A stretch of 64,000 nucleotides of DNA from Aliamphritea hakodatensis (GTDB taxonomy: Bacteria; Pseudomonadota; Gammaproteobacteria; Pseudomonadales; Balneatricaceae): the NCBI RefSeq assembly GCF_024347195.1, contig NZ_AP025281.1:2790001-2854000 (forward strand), given 5' to 3'. Positions 18,531 through 27,417 of this stretch are shown piece by piece. Below the pieces are notes generated by a model. That model ran no database searches and was not told the DNA's origin. It saw only the letters and a list, made by a program, of their open reading frames with translations. The number at the start of each line of letters is the position of its first letter. Position 1 is the first letter of the stretch. A program made the translations under genes and the position numbers.

Positions 18531-18638
18531 TGAATAATCATAAAACCGACATACCATAACAATCAAAATTCAGCACCGTCAAGCAACGGCCAGAATCTAT
18601 TTGCCGGCCAGTCGGATAAACTTTCAAGAGACTCTGTT

Positions 18639-19712
18639 ATGCAAGACATACTTACTTATAAAAATCAGCGCTTTCACAGTCTGTGGCTACGGGATAACTG
18701 CCAGTGCCCTCAATGCCGCCATGAAAATGGCCAGCGTCTGCACGAAACCTGGCAACTGCCGGCGGATGTGAAAATTGCAGAAAGCCGTGAAACCGACACC
18801 GGCCTGTGGGTCCGGTTTGCTGAACCCCACACCCATGAATCCGAATTTACCGATACTTATCTTGCTTCGCATGCCTACGACAACGGGACAGCCACAACTG
18901 ACCGGGATACGCTCTGGGGCAGTGATCTGAATCTGGACAGTATCAGCTTTGAATACGCCGACGTGATCAGCGATGACCGCACCAAACTGGCCTGGCTGGA
19001 CGCGCTGATCAGCCACGGCATCACCAAACTCAGTGGCGTACCGGCACAGGCCGGGATGATTCTCAAGGCAGTCGACCTGTTTGGCTTTGTACGCCAGACC
19101 AACTACGGCACCCTGTTTGAGGTTAAAACTGAAGAAAAGCCTCAGAATCTGGCATACACCCCTATGCCACTCAGCCTGCATACCGACAACCCTTACCGTG
19201 ATCCGGTCCCGACCCTGCAATTACTTCACTGCCTTATCCAGGCAGAAGAAGGCGGCGTGACTGCCCTGACAGATGGTTTTGAAGCTGCACGGATTTTGCG
19301 GGAGGAATACCCGGAGAAATTCGCTCTGCTGAGCGAACAGATTGTCCGCTTCCGCTTTGCCAGCCAAGATGCAGTTCTTGAGCATCAGGATACAATGATC
19401 ACCACCAACAGCCGTGGCGAGATCATAAAAGTGCGGATCAACAACCGCTCATCGGCGCCCTTCCAGGTTGACTTTGACATCATGCCAGCCTTTTATGACG
19501 CCTATCAGACGTTTATGCGCATCGTACAGGGAGACCGCTGCAAACGGACCCTGAAACTGCAGTCCGGCGACCTGATCCTGTTCAACAATGAACGGGTTCT
19601 TCACGGCCGGGAAGTTCAGGCAATTGGTGCCCGTCACCTGCAGGGCTGCTATGCCGATATCGACAGCCTGCGCAGCACCGCTGCCGTACTGCGTAATCAG
19701 CTGAAGAGCTGA
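18639..19712 (+). CDS. Gamma-butyrobetaine-hydroxylase-like Fe(II)/2OG dioxygenase, TmpA-like
   Basis: A 357-residue oxygenase of the TauD/BBOX family. The N-terminal small domain has the zinc site Cys21, Cys23, Cys26 and probably His66 (DNCQCPQCRH). The catalytic jelly-roll carries the iron triad His181 and Asp183 (SLHTDNPYRD) with His322 (RVLHGRE). Such sequences are usually annotated as carnitine-synthesis gamma-butyrobetaine hydroxylase. Here the neighbours are a TmpB/PhnZ-like HD oxygenase and a phosphonate ABC transporter, which fits TmpA: hydroxylation of 2-(trimethylamino)ethylphosphonate at C1, after which TmpB yields glycine betaine and phosphate. It is divergent from the AraC gene. 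The exact substrate is inferred from context; a gamma-butyrobetaine role is the main alternative. Confidence 0.82.
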   Translation: MQDILTYKNQRFHSLWLRDNCQCPQCRHENGQRLHETWQLPADVKIAESRETDTGLWVRFAEPHTHESEFTDTYLASHAYDNGTATTDRDTLWGSDLNLDSISFEYADVISDDRTKLAWLDALISHGITKLSGVPAQAGMILKAVDLFGFVRQTNYGTLFEVKTEEKPQNLAYTPMPLSLHTDNPYRDPVPTLQLLHCLIQAEEGGVTALTDGFEAARILREEYPEKFALLSEQIVRFRFASQDAVLEHQDTMITTNSRGEIIKVRINNRSSAPFQVDFDIMPAFYDAYQTFMRIVQGDRCKRTLKLQSGDLILFNNERVLHGREVQAIGARHLQGCYADIDSLRSTAAVLRNQLKS

Positions 19713-19889
19713 ACGGCCCACGGCTGAGACTCCCCTTGCTCCGGTCAGACAAGGGGAGCCGCAAACTGTCATTTTTTTCACAAAAAACCGTTATAACTCT
19801 CGAGCTTACCCCCCGGATATGTAAGAATGCGCGCCGCTGAATCCGCACAGATTCGGCGGCCTGTTATTCTGTTCATCAATGAGCTCACA

Positions 19890-20765
19890 ATGAAACTAAA
19901 ACACACTCTGATTGCCTGTCTGGCCGCGTTATCCGGCAGCCTGGTACACGCCACACCCACCTTTGTCTTTACCGCCATTCCTGATCAGGACGAAACCCGT
20001 CTCAAGGAACGCTTCGCCCGGGTATCCGAGTATCTTGAAAGCCAGCTCAAAACTGACGTTCGGTTCGTACCGGTTAAATCTTACGCTGCCGCCATCACCG
20101 CCTTTCGCAACAATCAGGTTCAGCTGGCCTGGTTTGGTGGCCTGTCGGGCGTTAAAGCACGTCAGTTGGTGCCAGGTGCTCAGGCGATCGCTCAGGGCGT
20201 GGAAGATCCAAACTTCAAATCTTACTTCATCGCCCACAGCAGTACCGGCCTGACCGCCAACGCTGATGGTGGCACAACCACCCTGCCAGCAGAGATTAAG
20301 GGCAAGACGTTTACCTTTGGCTCTAAAGGCTCCACATCGGGCCGGCTGATGCCTGAATTCTTTCTGCGCAAACAGTTTGACCAGGCCCCGGATGATATCT
20401 TCAGCCGGGTCGGCTTCAGCGGCAACCATTCGCGGACGATTGCTTTAGTTGAATCCGGCGCTTATCAGGTGGGTGCCGTCAACTATAAAGTCTGGGACAG
20501 CAGCGTGGCAGCCGGTACCGTTGATACTACAAAGGTAAACATCATTGCGGAAACACCGGGATACCCGGATTATCAGTGGACTGTACGGGGCGACCTCGAC
20601 AGTCAGTTTGGCGAAGGCTTCACAGCAAAAGTAAAACAGGCTCTGCTCAGCATGAAAGACACCGAACTGCTTAACAGCTTCCCGCGCAAAGGCTTTATTC
20701 CTGCCAGCAACGAAGACTTCCGTTCCATTCTTGAAATCGGCAAACAGGTAGGGCTGATTGACTGA
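19890..20765 (+). CDS. phnD: Periplasmic phosphonate-binding protein, PhnD-like
   Basis: Solute-binding protein of an ABC importer. The start at ATG 19890 gives a clean signal peptide (MKLKHTLIACLAALSGSLVHA, cleaved before TPTF) and about 291 residues; the open frame continues upstream to 19827, but without a signal-like start. The mature protein has the PhnD/PtxB fold features: an FTAIPDQDE opening, VKSYAAAITAFRNNQVQLAWFGG (near 68-90) and GSKGSTSGRLMPEFFL (near 150-165), whose Ser/Thr residues commonly bind the phosphonate group. It is 177 bases after the TmpA-like gene and overlaps the ATPase gene by one base. The likely ligand is the substrate of the adjacent oxygenases. Confidence 0.85.
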   Translation: MKLKHTLIACLAALSGSLVHATPTFVFTAIPDQDETRLKERFARVSEYLESQLKTDVRFVPVKSYAAAITAFRNNQVQLAWFGGLSGVKARQLVPGAQAIAQGVEDPNFKSYFIAHSSTGLTANADGGTTTLPAEIKGKTFTFGSKGSTSGRLMPEFFLRKQFDQAPDDIFSRVGFSGNHSRTIALVESGAYQVGAVNYKVWDSSVAAGTVDTTKVNIIAETPGYPDYQWTVRGDLDSQFGEGFTAKVKQALLSMKDTELLNSFPRKGFIPASNEDFRSILEIGKQVGLID

Positions 20766-21421
20766 TGTCAGCCATCGCCCTTGAAAACCTCAGCGTTCAT
20801 TACGGCAAACAGCAGGTCATCAGCCCTGTTACACTGCACCTGGATACTGATCAGCTGACGGTTTTCATCGGCAAGAGCGGCGGTGGCAAATCATCGCTGC
20901 TCAACCACATTTATGACCGCCTGTCGGCCCGCCGTAACATCGCCCTTATTCCACAGGATCTCGGGCTTGTCGACACCCTTTCAGCGTATCAGAACGTCTA
21001 TATGGGCCAGTTGCAGCGCCATTCTACCCTGTATAACCTGATCAACCTGATCCGCCCCAGACAAGCTGACATAACAAAGGTTTGGGAACAGCTGGACCAA
21101 CTGGATCTGGCAGACAAATGCTGGCAGCCGGTTGGTGAACTCTCCGGAGGGCAGCAACAGCGTATTGCCATCGCCCGCGCACTGTATCAGCAGGCCGACT
21201 TGCTGATTGCCGACGAGCCCTTTTCTGCTCTCGACGGCCCGAGAGCCAGCCAGGCCATGCAACTGCTGCGTAAGCAATATCCGGGGGCCATCGTTGCACT
21301 GCACGATCTGGAAATAACATTAAAATATGCAGACCGCATTATCGGCATCGCCGACGGTCAGTTGGCGCTGGACCAGCCCGCCACCCGCCTGACCCAGCAA
21401 AGCTTGCTGGACTTCTACTGA
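20765..21421 (+). CDS. phnC: Phosphonate ABC transporter ATPase, PhnC-like
   Basis: A 218-residue cytoplasmic nucleotide-binding subunit. Walker A GKSGGGKSS at about 37-45, signature LSGGQQQR at about 128-135, Walker B LLIADEP at about 150-156 and the switch His in ALHDLE near 184 are all intact. Its ATG overlaps the stop of the binding-protein gene (TGATG), so translation is coupled. The permease gene follows after seven bases. It would energise uptake through the fused permease as a homodimer. Confidence 0.88.
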   Translation: MSAIALENLSVHYGKQQVISPVTLHLDTDQLTVFIGKSGGGKSSLLNHIYDRLSARRNIALIPQDLGLVDTLSAYQNVYMGQLQRHSTLYNLINLIRPRQADITKVWEQLDQLDLADKCWQPVGELSGGQQQRIAIARALYQQADLLIADEPFSALDGPRASQAMQLLRKQYPGAIVALHDLEITLKYADRIIGIADGQLALDQPATRLTQQSLLDFY

Positions 21422-21428
21422 CACCGGC

Positions 21429-22961
21429 ATGAACATCAGCCAGCGTCCGGGCTTACTCAGCCACACTCCCCGTCTGCGAATCAGCATCTGTTTCTTACTG
21501 ATTGCCGCCGGCTGCCTGTTTCTGGCAGACATATCCATCACCAGTATCAACCCAATGCTGGAAATGCAGCGTTTTTTCAGCGCCTGGTTACAACCGGATC
21601 TGAATATCCTTGGCAGCGCCGCCGATGCACTGATAATCACCATTGCTTTTGCCCTGCTGGGCGTCGCGCTGGCGGCATTCTGCGGGCTGTGTCTTGCCAC
21701 TCAGTTTCACCGTCGCTGGCTGCGAATACTCTGCGCGGCCCTGCGTTCGGTTCATGAATTATTCTGGGCGCTGATTTTTCTGCAATGCTTCGGATTGCAT
21801 CCGCTCACCGGCCTGCTTGCCATTGCGCTACCCTACAGCGGCGTCTTCGCTAAAGTGTATGCTGAAATTCTGGAAGAGACCTCCGCCAGCCCCGAACGGG
21901 TGATCGCCGGCAACAGCAGCCGCTTAACCAGTCTCTGTTACAGCCGGATCGCCCAGGCCTGGCCACACCTTGTAAGCTATACCCGCTACCGCTTCGAATG
22001 CGGCATCCGCTCCAGTGCCATTCTCGGCTTTATAGGCCTGCCCACACTTGGCTACTATCTGGAGGCCTCATTCAGTCAGGGCTATTATCATGAAGTTGCC
22101 AGCCTGCTGCTGTTATTTTTCGCGCTTATCGCCAGCATCAGACTCTGGTGCCACCAACGCCTGCTACCACTGTGGTTGCTGGCCAGCCCCTGGCTGATAA
22201 TCTCTGAACATTTCAATCCGGCGGGACAGGCCAGCATTCAGTGGCAAAACATTGTGCGTTTTTTAACTTCAGATATCATCCCTGCACCGTTACGCAACGC
22301 AGATGCTTTATGGGCCCCGGAAACGCTGACAGCACTCCTGCAATGGTTTGAAAATATTTTCAGCCACCAGATCCTGCCAGGCATCTGGAACACACTGATC
22401 CTGACTCAGATCGCCCTGGTCATGACCGGTATCATCGCCTTGGTACTTTTCCCGCTGGCATCAAAACTGTTTATGAACGCCACCGGCCGCAGCGGCGGCA
22501 AACTGCTGCTGATCATTGCCCGTTCAACACCGGAATACCTGCTGGCTTATATTCTGCTACAACTGTGGGGCCCCTCCATGCTGCCGGCCATTGCGGCGCT
22601 GGCCCTGCATAACGGCGCACTGATTGCGCACCTGCTGGCTAAGCGCAGTGAACACCTTCCATTGCGAAAAGATGCTGTCACCGGCTTTAAGCGGTACGGA
22701 TATGAAGTATTGCCGCGCATTTATAATCCGTTTATGGCAATCCTGTTTTACCGCTGGGAGGTCATCATGCGTGAAACCGCGATACTCGGCATCCTGGGTA
22801 TTTACACCCTCGGATTCTTTGTCGACAGCGCCATTCAGGAGATTCGTTTTGATGTGGCCATGTTACTGATTATCAGCGCGGCAATGCTGAATATTGTTGC
22901 AGATCATGTGGCCGGAATGCTGCGTAAGAAACTGAAACTGCAACAGATAAGCAGTTGCTGA
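21429..22961 (+). CDS. phnE: Phosphonate ABC permease, two PhnE-type domains fused
   Basis: A 510-residue membrane protein with about 11-12 hydrophobic segments, roughly twice the length of a normal PhnE (about 260). Two binding-protein-dependent-transport repeats are visible: the first has FECGIRSSAILGFIGLPTLG (near 197-216) and the second has EVIMRETAILGILGIYTLGF (near 441-460), each at the EAA-loop position that contacts the ATPase. The fusion would supply both membrane halves in one chain. It converges tail to tail with the next gene, with one base between them. Confidence 0.87.
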   Translation: MNISQRPGLLSHTPRLRISICFLLIAAGCLFLADISITSINPMLEMQRFFSAWLQPDLNILGSAADALIITIAFALLGVALAAFCGLCLATQFHRRWLRILCAALRSVHELFWALIFLQCFGLHPLTGLLAIALPYSGVFAKVYAEILEETSASPERVIAGNSSRLTSLCYSRIAQAWPHLVSYTRYRFECGIRSSAILGFIGLPTLGYYLEASFSQGYYHEVASLLLLFFALIASIRLWCHQRLLPLWLLASPWLIISEHFNPAGQASIQWQNIVRFLTSDIIPAPLRNADALWAPETLTALLQWFENIFSHQILPGIWNTLILTQIALVMTGIIALVLFPLASKLFMNATGRSGGKLLLIIARSTPEYLLAYILLQLWGPSMLPAIAALALHNGALIAHLLAKRSEHLPLRKDAVTGFKRYGYEVLPRIYNPFMAILFYRWEVIMRETAILGILGIYTLGFFVDSAIQEIRFDVAMLLIISAAMLNIVADHVAGMLRKKLKLQQISSC

Positions 22962-22962
22962 C

Positions 22963-23763
22963 TTACTCAGTCACAGCCACCGGCAACAGACGGCTGGTGA
23001 AACTGTCAGTGATTTCCAGCACAGTGCCTTCATTCCACATATCCTGAAGATGCGTATTCACCGCCTCAATCAGCAGTTTCTGGTTAAGCGGCGACTTCCT
23101 GGAAAAAATCATATACGCGGGACGGGGCTCATGCAGCGGCGTTTTCAGAGGCACTATTTCATTACTCATTCCCATCTCATACAACGCATATAAGCCTACG
23201 TGCCGCTCATTGACATAGGCATCAACCCGGCCACTCATCAGCATCTGAAAACCACTGGCCATCGAATTAGTTTCATAAGACGTAAACTGCCCGCTTTGCC
23301 TGGCATGATCAAACTGGGGGTTAATGCTGAATCCCGCCGGCACACTGATCCGCTTACCGGACAGATCCGCAACTGAATCAAGCGTAAAACCGTCGCCCTT
23401 ACGAACGAACACACTGAAAACCGTGCGATGAAGGGGTGCTTTGGGGTAGGTTGCAAACACTTCCCGGTCAGCGGTTTTATACGCGGTCAGTAAAACATCC
23501 GCTGAGCCGGTTTTAATATAATGAAGGGCCCGTTTCCAGGGAACGCACTCGATCTCGTAGGTCATTTCGAGCCGGTCAAACAGCTCCGCAATCAGCTCGA
23601 TATCAATACCGTCCGCCTGATTCTGTTCGCACCAGATAAACGGCTTAAAATCTGTCAGGGCAATAATCCTGAGCGGGGGCTTTTCGCTGGCAGTGACAGC
23701 AACAGATGAAACGGATAAAACAATAGCAACCCATAACAACAAACATCTTGCTGTATTAGCCAT
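22963..23763 (-). CDS. Periplasmic solute-binding protein, SBP_bac_3 type
   Basis: A 266-residue secreted protein: signal peptide to about residue 25 (VTA|SEKPP), then a type II periplasmic binding fold of the amino-acid-binding family (LRIIALTDFKPFIWCEQNQ, GIDIELIAELFDRL, a hinge near SVPAGFS). No permease or ATPase is adjacent on this strand, so it is either an orphan binding protein or a sensor accessory. It converges on the phosphonate permease and lies just downstream of a chemoreceptor gene on the same strand. A ligand cannot be read from sequence. It is not homologous to the PhnD-like protein. Confidence 0.75.
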   Translation of the reverse strand: MANTARCLLLWVAIVLSVSSVAVTASEKPPLRIIALTDFKPFIWCEQNQADGIDIELIAELFDRLEMTYEIECVPWKRALHYIKTGSADVLLTAYKTADREVFATYPKAPLHRTVFSVFVRKGDGFTLDSVADLSGKRISVPAGFSINPQFDHARQSGQFTSYETNSMASGFQMLMSGRVDAYVNERHVGLYALYEMGMSNEIVPLKTPLHEPRPAYMIFSRKSPLNQKLLIEAVNTHLQDMWNEGTVLEITDSFTSRLLPVAVTE

Positions 23764-23917
23764 ACTGTTATTTTCCTGCGATCAGCCAATGAGAAATGAT
23801 GCTGCTGAACAATCATGCAGCACGTCAATATAGACTAAAACTAGCGACTGACGGAGGATGGGTCAACTGAAATTTTGCCGGCCCGCCAAACAGCGGACCG
23901 GCCTAAAACTAAGCACC

Positions 23918-25936
23918 TCAGATACGGAACTGACTGACCTGTTCCTGCAGTGCCCGGGCAGACGCCTGCATCTGCTGGCTGGCATCTGAACTGGCATGGG
24001 CCTGCTCTGCCGCCTGACGGGAGCGCACCTGTAATGACTGACTGCTCTGACTGATCTGTTCAGACGCACAACTTTGCTCTTCTGTGGCACTGGCCACATC
24101 AAGCATGCGCTCACGTACCCGCTGGGTGGCCGCCTGAATCTGACCCAGCAGCGCCTCAGCAATGCCGGCCTTTTCAACGCTCTCAGACACCCGGGATTCC
24201 CCTGCCCGCATTCGCTCAGAAGCCTGCTTGGCATTCAGCTGTAACTTGGCAACAACCTGCTGAATTTCCTTGGTTGAATCCTGCACCCGCTGCGCCAGCG
24301 TACGCACCTCATCTGCGACCACGGCAAAACCACGGCCCTGCTCGCCGGCACGGGCAGCTTCAATAGCCGCATTCAGTGCCAATAAATTCGTCTGTTCAGC
24401 AACGGCATTAATCACTTCTACCACATTGCCGATATCAGCGCTGTCCTGCTCCAGCTTGCCAATCGAACCAACCACCTCAGCAAACTCAGAATTAAGCAAA
24501 TTAATCGACTGTTCAACCCCGGCAACAGCCTGCTGCCCGTCCAGCGCCAACTGAGACGTAGTATCGGCCTCTGCCGATACAGAACTGACATTTTCCGCGA
24601 CATGATGAATGGAATCGGCAACCTGAGTAATCGCAGCCGACACCTGAACGATCTCTTCACTGCTGGCCTGCGCAGCCTCCTGAAGCTGATCACTGCCCAC
24701 ATATATCTCTCCGGATACATGTGCAACGTCGTCACCGGAGGCCCGGACTTTTGCAATCACTTCTGAAAAGGCTTCCAGCATCGCGCTTACCCGAAGCTGG
24801 AGACGCACCAGCTCGTTTTCACTCTGTGCATCCGGCGCGCGTCTGAACCCTGCAGTAAGATCCCCCTGCCCCACCAGCGTCAGCACACGTCCAACCTCTT
24901 TGAGCGGCGCCAGTGCACGGCGTAAAAAGACTGACAGTAATACCACCAGCACCACCACCGCTATACACGCCATGGCCATCAGCAACCAGAGTAAAGGCTC
25001 AACCTGACGGGTGTATTCATCCTTGTAGCTCACTGCAAACACCGTCCACGGACTGTTTCCCGCCTGACGGTAACTGACCCTGACCCCGCCATCATGATTC
25101 GTATCACTGTATTCAAACGCACCGGTGCTATCACTCAGTACATCTTTATAACCGGCATTGCTGTAAACGGCGGTAAGGGAGTCCCCCTGATTGCGCCGAT
25201 CGGCAATGAGTTTACCCGCCAGTTTGTTTGCTGCGTTATACACCAGCCCCGCATATCCTGAGTCGCCGAACCGGGTCATCAGCAGGTTATTACGCAACTG
25301 CTTCAGTAAATCAGATGTCGGGAAGCCCACATACAGAATCGCAACCACTTCACCGTTAGCCGTTACCGGTGTGTACTTGGTCATATAATCAGTACCGAAC
25401 AGGTGCGCTTCACCCAGGTACACTTCACCGCGCATTAACTGCTGGTATCCGGGATGCCCCTTACCCAGCAACGTACCGATAGCCCGTTTGCCCTGCAGAT
25501 TCTTCAGTGATGTGGTGACCCGCAGAAAGTCATCCTGATAACGGATGAAAACCGTCGCATTACCCCCGGTCATCCGGGCAAACCGGTCTACCTGAGAAAA
25601 GTTCAGATTGACCACCTCGCCGTTATGCGTCACCCGCGGGCTGGCATAGGCACCGACCTGAACCGTTTTCTCACGGTCGAATACCAGCCCGTCGGGGTAA
25701 AGCCCGTTGAAGGTGGTCGCCAGGCGTTCGGTGTTATCAATGATGGTGCCATACGCGGTATCCAGCTGAGATGCCAGTACCTCAACCTGCCGGTCCTGTG
25801 ACTGCTCCGCCTGACTTATCAGCACGGTACGGGTTTCGTAACCCACCACACCGATCAGAATGGCCATGATTACGCCCACCAGCACAAACACCCCCAGGCT
25901 CAGCTGCCTGGTCAGGGGCCAACGATTAATTGCCAT
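23918..25936 (-). CDS. Methyl-accepting chemotaxis protein with Cache-type sensor
   Basis: Chemoreceptor of 672 residues from the ATG at 25936, which has GAGG six bases upstream; the frame is open to 26008 but without family-like sequence. TM1 at about 10-30; a long periplasmic Cache domain to about 310 (TGGNATVFIRYQDDFLRVTT and GEVVAILYVGFPTSDLL are typical of Cache_3/Cache_2 receptors); TM2 at about 315-338; HAMP; then the methyl-accepting signalling hairpin with EAARAGEQGRGFAVVADEVR. The C-terminus ends in QVSQFRI with no receptor pentapeptide. A Fur-like box lies about 100 bases upstream, which would be unusual for a chemoreceptor. Confidence 0.9.
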   Translation of the reverse strand: MAINRWPLTRQLSLGVFVLVGVIMAILIGVVGYETRTVLISQAEQSQDRQVEVLASQLDTAYGTIIDNTERLATTFNGLYPDGLVFDREKTVQVGAYASPRVTHNGEVVNLNFSQVDRFARMTGGNATVFIRYQDDFLRVTTSLKNLQGKRAIGTLLGKGHPGYQQLMRGEVYLGEAHLFGTDYMTKYTPVTANGEVVAILYVGFPTSDLLKQLRNNLLMTRFGDSGYAGLVYNAANKLAGKLIADRRNQGDSLTAVYSNAGYKDVLSDSTGAFEYSDTNHDGGVRVSYRQAGNSPWTVFAVSYKDEYTRQVEPLLWLLMAMACIAVVVLVVLLSVFLRRALAPLKEVGRVLTLVGQGDLTAGFRRAPDAQSENELVRLQLRVSAMLEAFSEVIAKVRASGDDVAHVSGEIYVGSDQLQEAAQASSEEIVQVSAAITQVADSIHHVAENVSSVSAEADTTSQLALDGQQAVAGVEQSINLLNSEFAEVVGSIGKLEQDSADIGNVVEVINAVAEQTNLLALNAAIEAARAGEQGRGFAVVADEVRTLAQRVQDSTKEIQQVVAKLQLNAKQASERMRAGESRVSESVEKAGIAEALLGQIQAATQRVRERMLDVASATEEQSCASEQISQSSQSLQVRSRQAAEQAHASSDASQQMQASARALQEQVSQFRI

Positions 25937-26033
25937 TTCATTCCTCACTACTGCTAGATAAACGGCTCCGGACTGAACCGCCTGACTTATTTTCAGGTTG
26001 TAACACACCTGTCATACTTGCAGCGCACTATAT

Positions 26034-26052
26034 AGAAATGAGATTCATTTTC
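26034..26052. promoter_or_regulatory. Possible Fur box upstream of the chemoreceptor gene
   Basis: The 19-mer AGAAATGAGATTCATTTTC matches the classical Fur consensus GATAATGATAATCATTATC at 13 of 19 positions by hand count, in an AT-rich promoter region. The match is moderate. Confidence 0.4.
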
Positions 26053-26171
26053 AATAAGACAGTAATACATATATGTCAATTTGGGTAATAGAAAACAAAC
26101 AGCTGATTTACCTCAGTTTTTTATCACAGTTAAGGGTCATAAAAAGTGAAAAAATTATGCATTATGCATAA

Positions 26172-26195
26172 AAAACCGGAGCAGGCTCCGGTTTT
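26172..26195. terminator. Bidirectional terminator after the exporter operon
   Basis: Arms AAAACCGGAGC (26172-26182) and GCTCCGGTTTT (26185-26195), with T-rich flanks on both strands. It lies 21 bases after the stop of the beta-barrel gene. Confidence 0.85.
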
Positions 26196-26215
26196 ATACG
26201 TTTGAAAAGCAGTGA

Positions 26216-27415
26216 TCAGAAGTAGCGTTCAACCGTCAACTGAATACGGTCATCTTCCGAAAGCGCTACTGCAGGGTCAGCCGCCTTATCGGTACTGAAG
26301 AAACGGCCATCCAGACTGACTTTCCAGTCTTCCCCTACCCGCCGACTGGCCTCAACGAAGAAGCTGCGACTGCCGTAGTCAGCATCAATGCCGCCCCCCA
26401 GCAGAATTTCCGTACTGGCTTCATCATTAAGGGTAAAACGGGTACCGACAAAGACATCGTTCTGCGCAGCTGAAGTGGCGTCTTTACCGCGCTCATCCCA
26501 GCCATATTCCAGCAACAGACCTAAATCCGTGTTGGTTTCACTGATACCGTAAAAGGTGTATTCAACACCGCCCTGAAAAGCGGTATAGCGATCATCCTTG
26601 CTGTCACGGACAATGGTTTCAACCTTCCAGAGCCAGGAATCAATGGTCGCCTGACCGTCAAACCCCAACTGATCAATCTGCTGATACACCGGCACCAGTT
26701 CGATTTTACCGCCAATACTGCGGGTTTGCAGCAGCGGCTCACGGTTAGTACCACGGAACCAGTAAACACCCAGATCAAAGACATCAATGCTGTGACTCCA
26801 GCGCAGCGCCAGATCCACGTGCTTATCTTCCGCCGAGGATTCATACTCGGCTTCATCCGTATTGACCACCAGACCGGAACGCAGACGACCGTCCTGCCCG
26901 GCGAATGTCCGCTCCCGGAATCCGGGCAGTATGAAGGCGTCCACAATGCCCCAGTCATAGACCAGAGAAAGGTTCAGCATAGGCTGGCCCAGCTTTTCCT
27001 CACCGTCGAAGCTTTCAACACCGTCCGTCTGGTTGATAATGTCTGTGAGGTGCTGAAATTCGGTCACCCCCCAGAAGACTTTACCCAGACCGGCCCGGAA
27101 CTCCCAGCCATCACCGACTCTCAGCCAGTTCAGCTCACGGATATCCCCATGGGTACGCTCACTGTCCTGTTCGTCGTAACGGAAAAAAGGTTCAAAGATG
27201 ATTGAGTCTTCGCCATCATTCCACTCCCAGTAGAACTCCGGTTCAATACTGAACGACAGATTGGTATCGTAATCCTGCCCGGCAAACTGCGCATCTTCAG
27301 TGAAGCCCTGCAGCTGTCCGGCCACCTTACCCGACACCTCAAAAAAAACATCCTCAGCACTGACAGCCACCGGCGCGAACGCCAGTGCTGCCACAGCCAT
27401 TTGCCTGAACGCCAT
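26216..27415 (-). CDS. Outer-membrane beta-barrel protein of the MMPL exporter operon
   Basis: A 399-residue secreted protein with a signal peptide (cleavage after VSA, about residue 19). The mature part is rich in alternating hydrophobic strands and aromatic residues and ends in TVERYF, the terminal Phe expected for Bam-dependent insertion of a beta-barrel. No family is recognised with confidence; DUF1302-like barrels that accompany RND/MMPL exporters are the closest idea. It starts two bases after the LolA-like gene, so it is the last gene of the exporter operon. A role as the outer-membrane partner of the exporter is inferred from position. Confidence 0.65.
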   Translation of the reverse strand: MAFRQMAVAALAFAPVAVSAEDVFFEVSGKVAGQLQGFTEDAQFAGQDYDTNLSFSIEPEFYWEWNDGEDSIIFEPFFRYDEQDSERTHGDIRELNWLRVGDGWEFRAGLGKVFWGVTEFQHLTDIINQTDGVESFDGEEKLGQPMLNLSLVYDWGIVDAFILPGFRERTFAGQDGRLRSGLVVNTDEAEYESSAEDKHVDLALRWSHSIDVFDLGVYWFRGTNREPLLQTRSIGGKIELVPVYQQIDQLGFDGQATIDSWLWKVETIVRDSKDDRYTAFQGGVEYTFYGISETNTDLGLLLEYGWDERGKDATSAAQNDVFVGTRFTLNDEASTEILLGGGIDADYGSRSFFVEASRRVGEDWKVSLDGRFFSTDKAADPAVALSEDDRIQLTVERYF

Positions 27416-27417
27416 GG

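Noticed and set aside
22963..23763. The SBP_bac_3 protein as a second phosphonate-binding subunit
   Set aside because: It is on the opposite strand, belongs to a different binding-protein family, and the PhnD-like protein already completes the importer.
26041..26170. AT-rich stretch considered as an origin or mobile-element border
   Set aside because: No DnaA-box cluster, target duplication or integrase was seen; it is adequately explained as promoter DNA beside a terminator.
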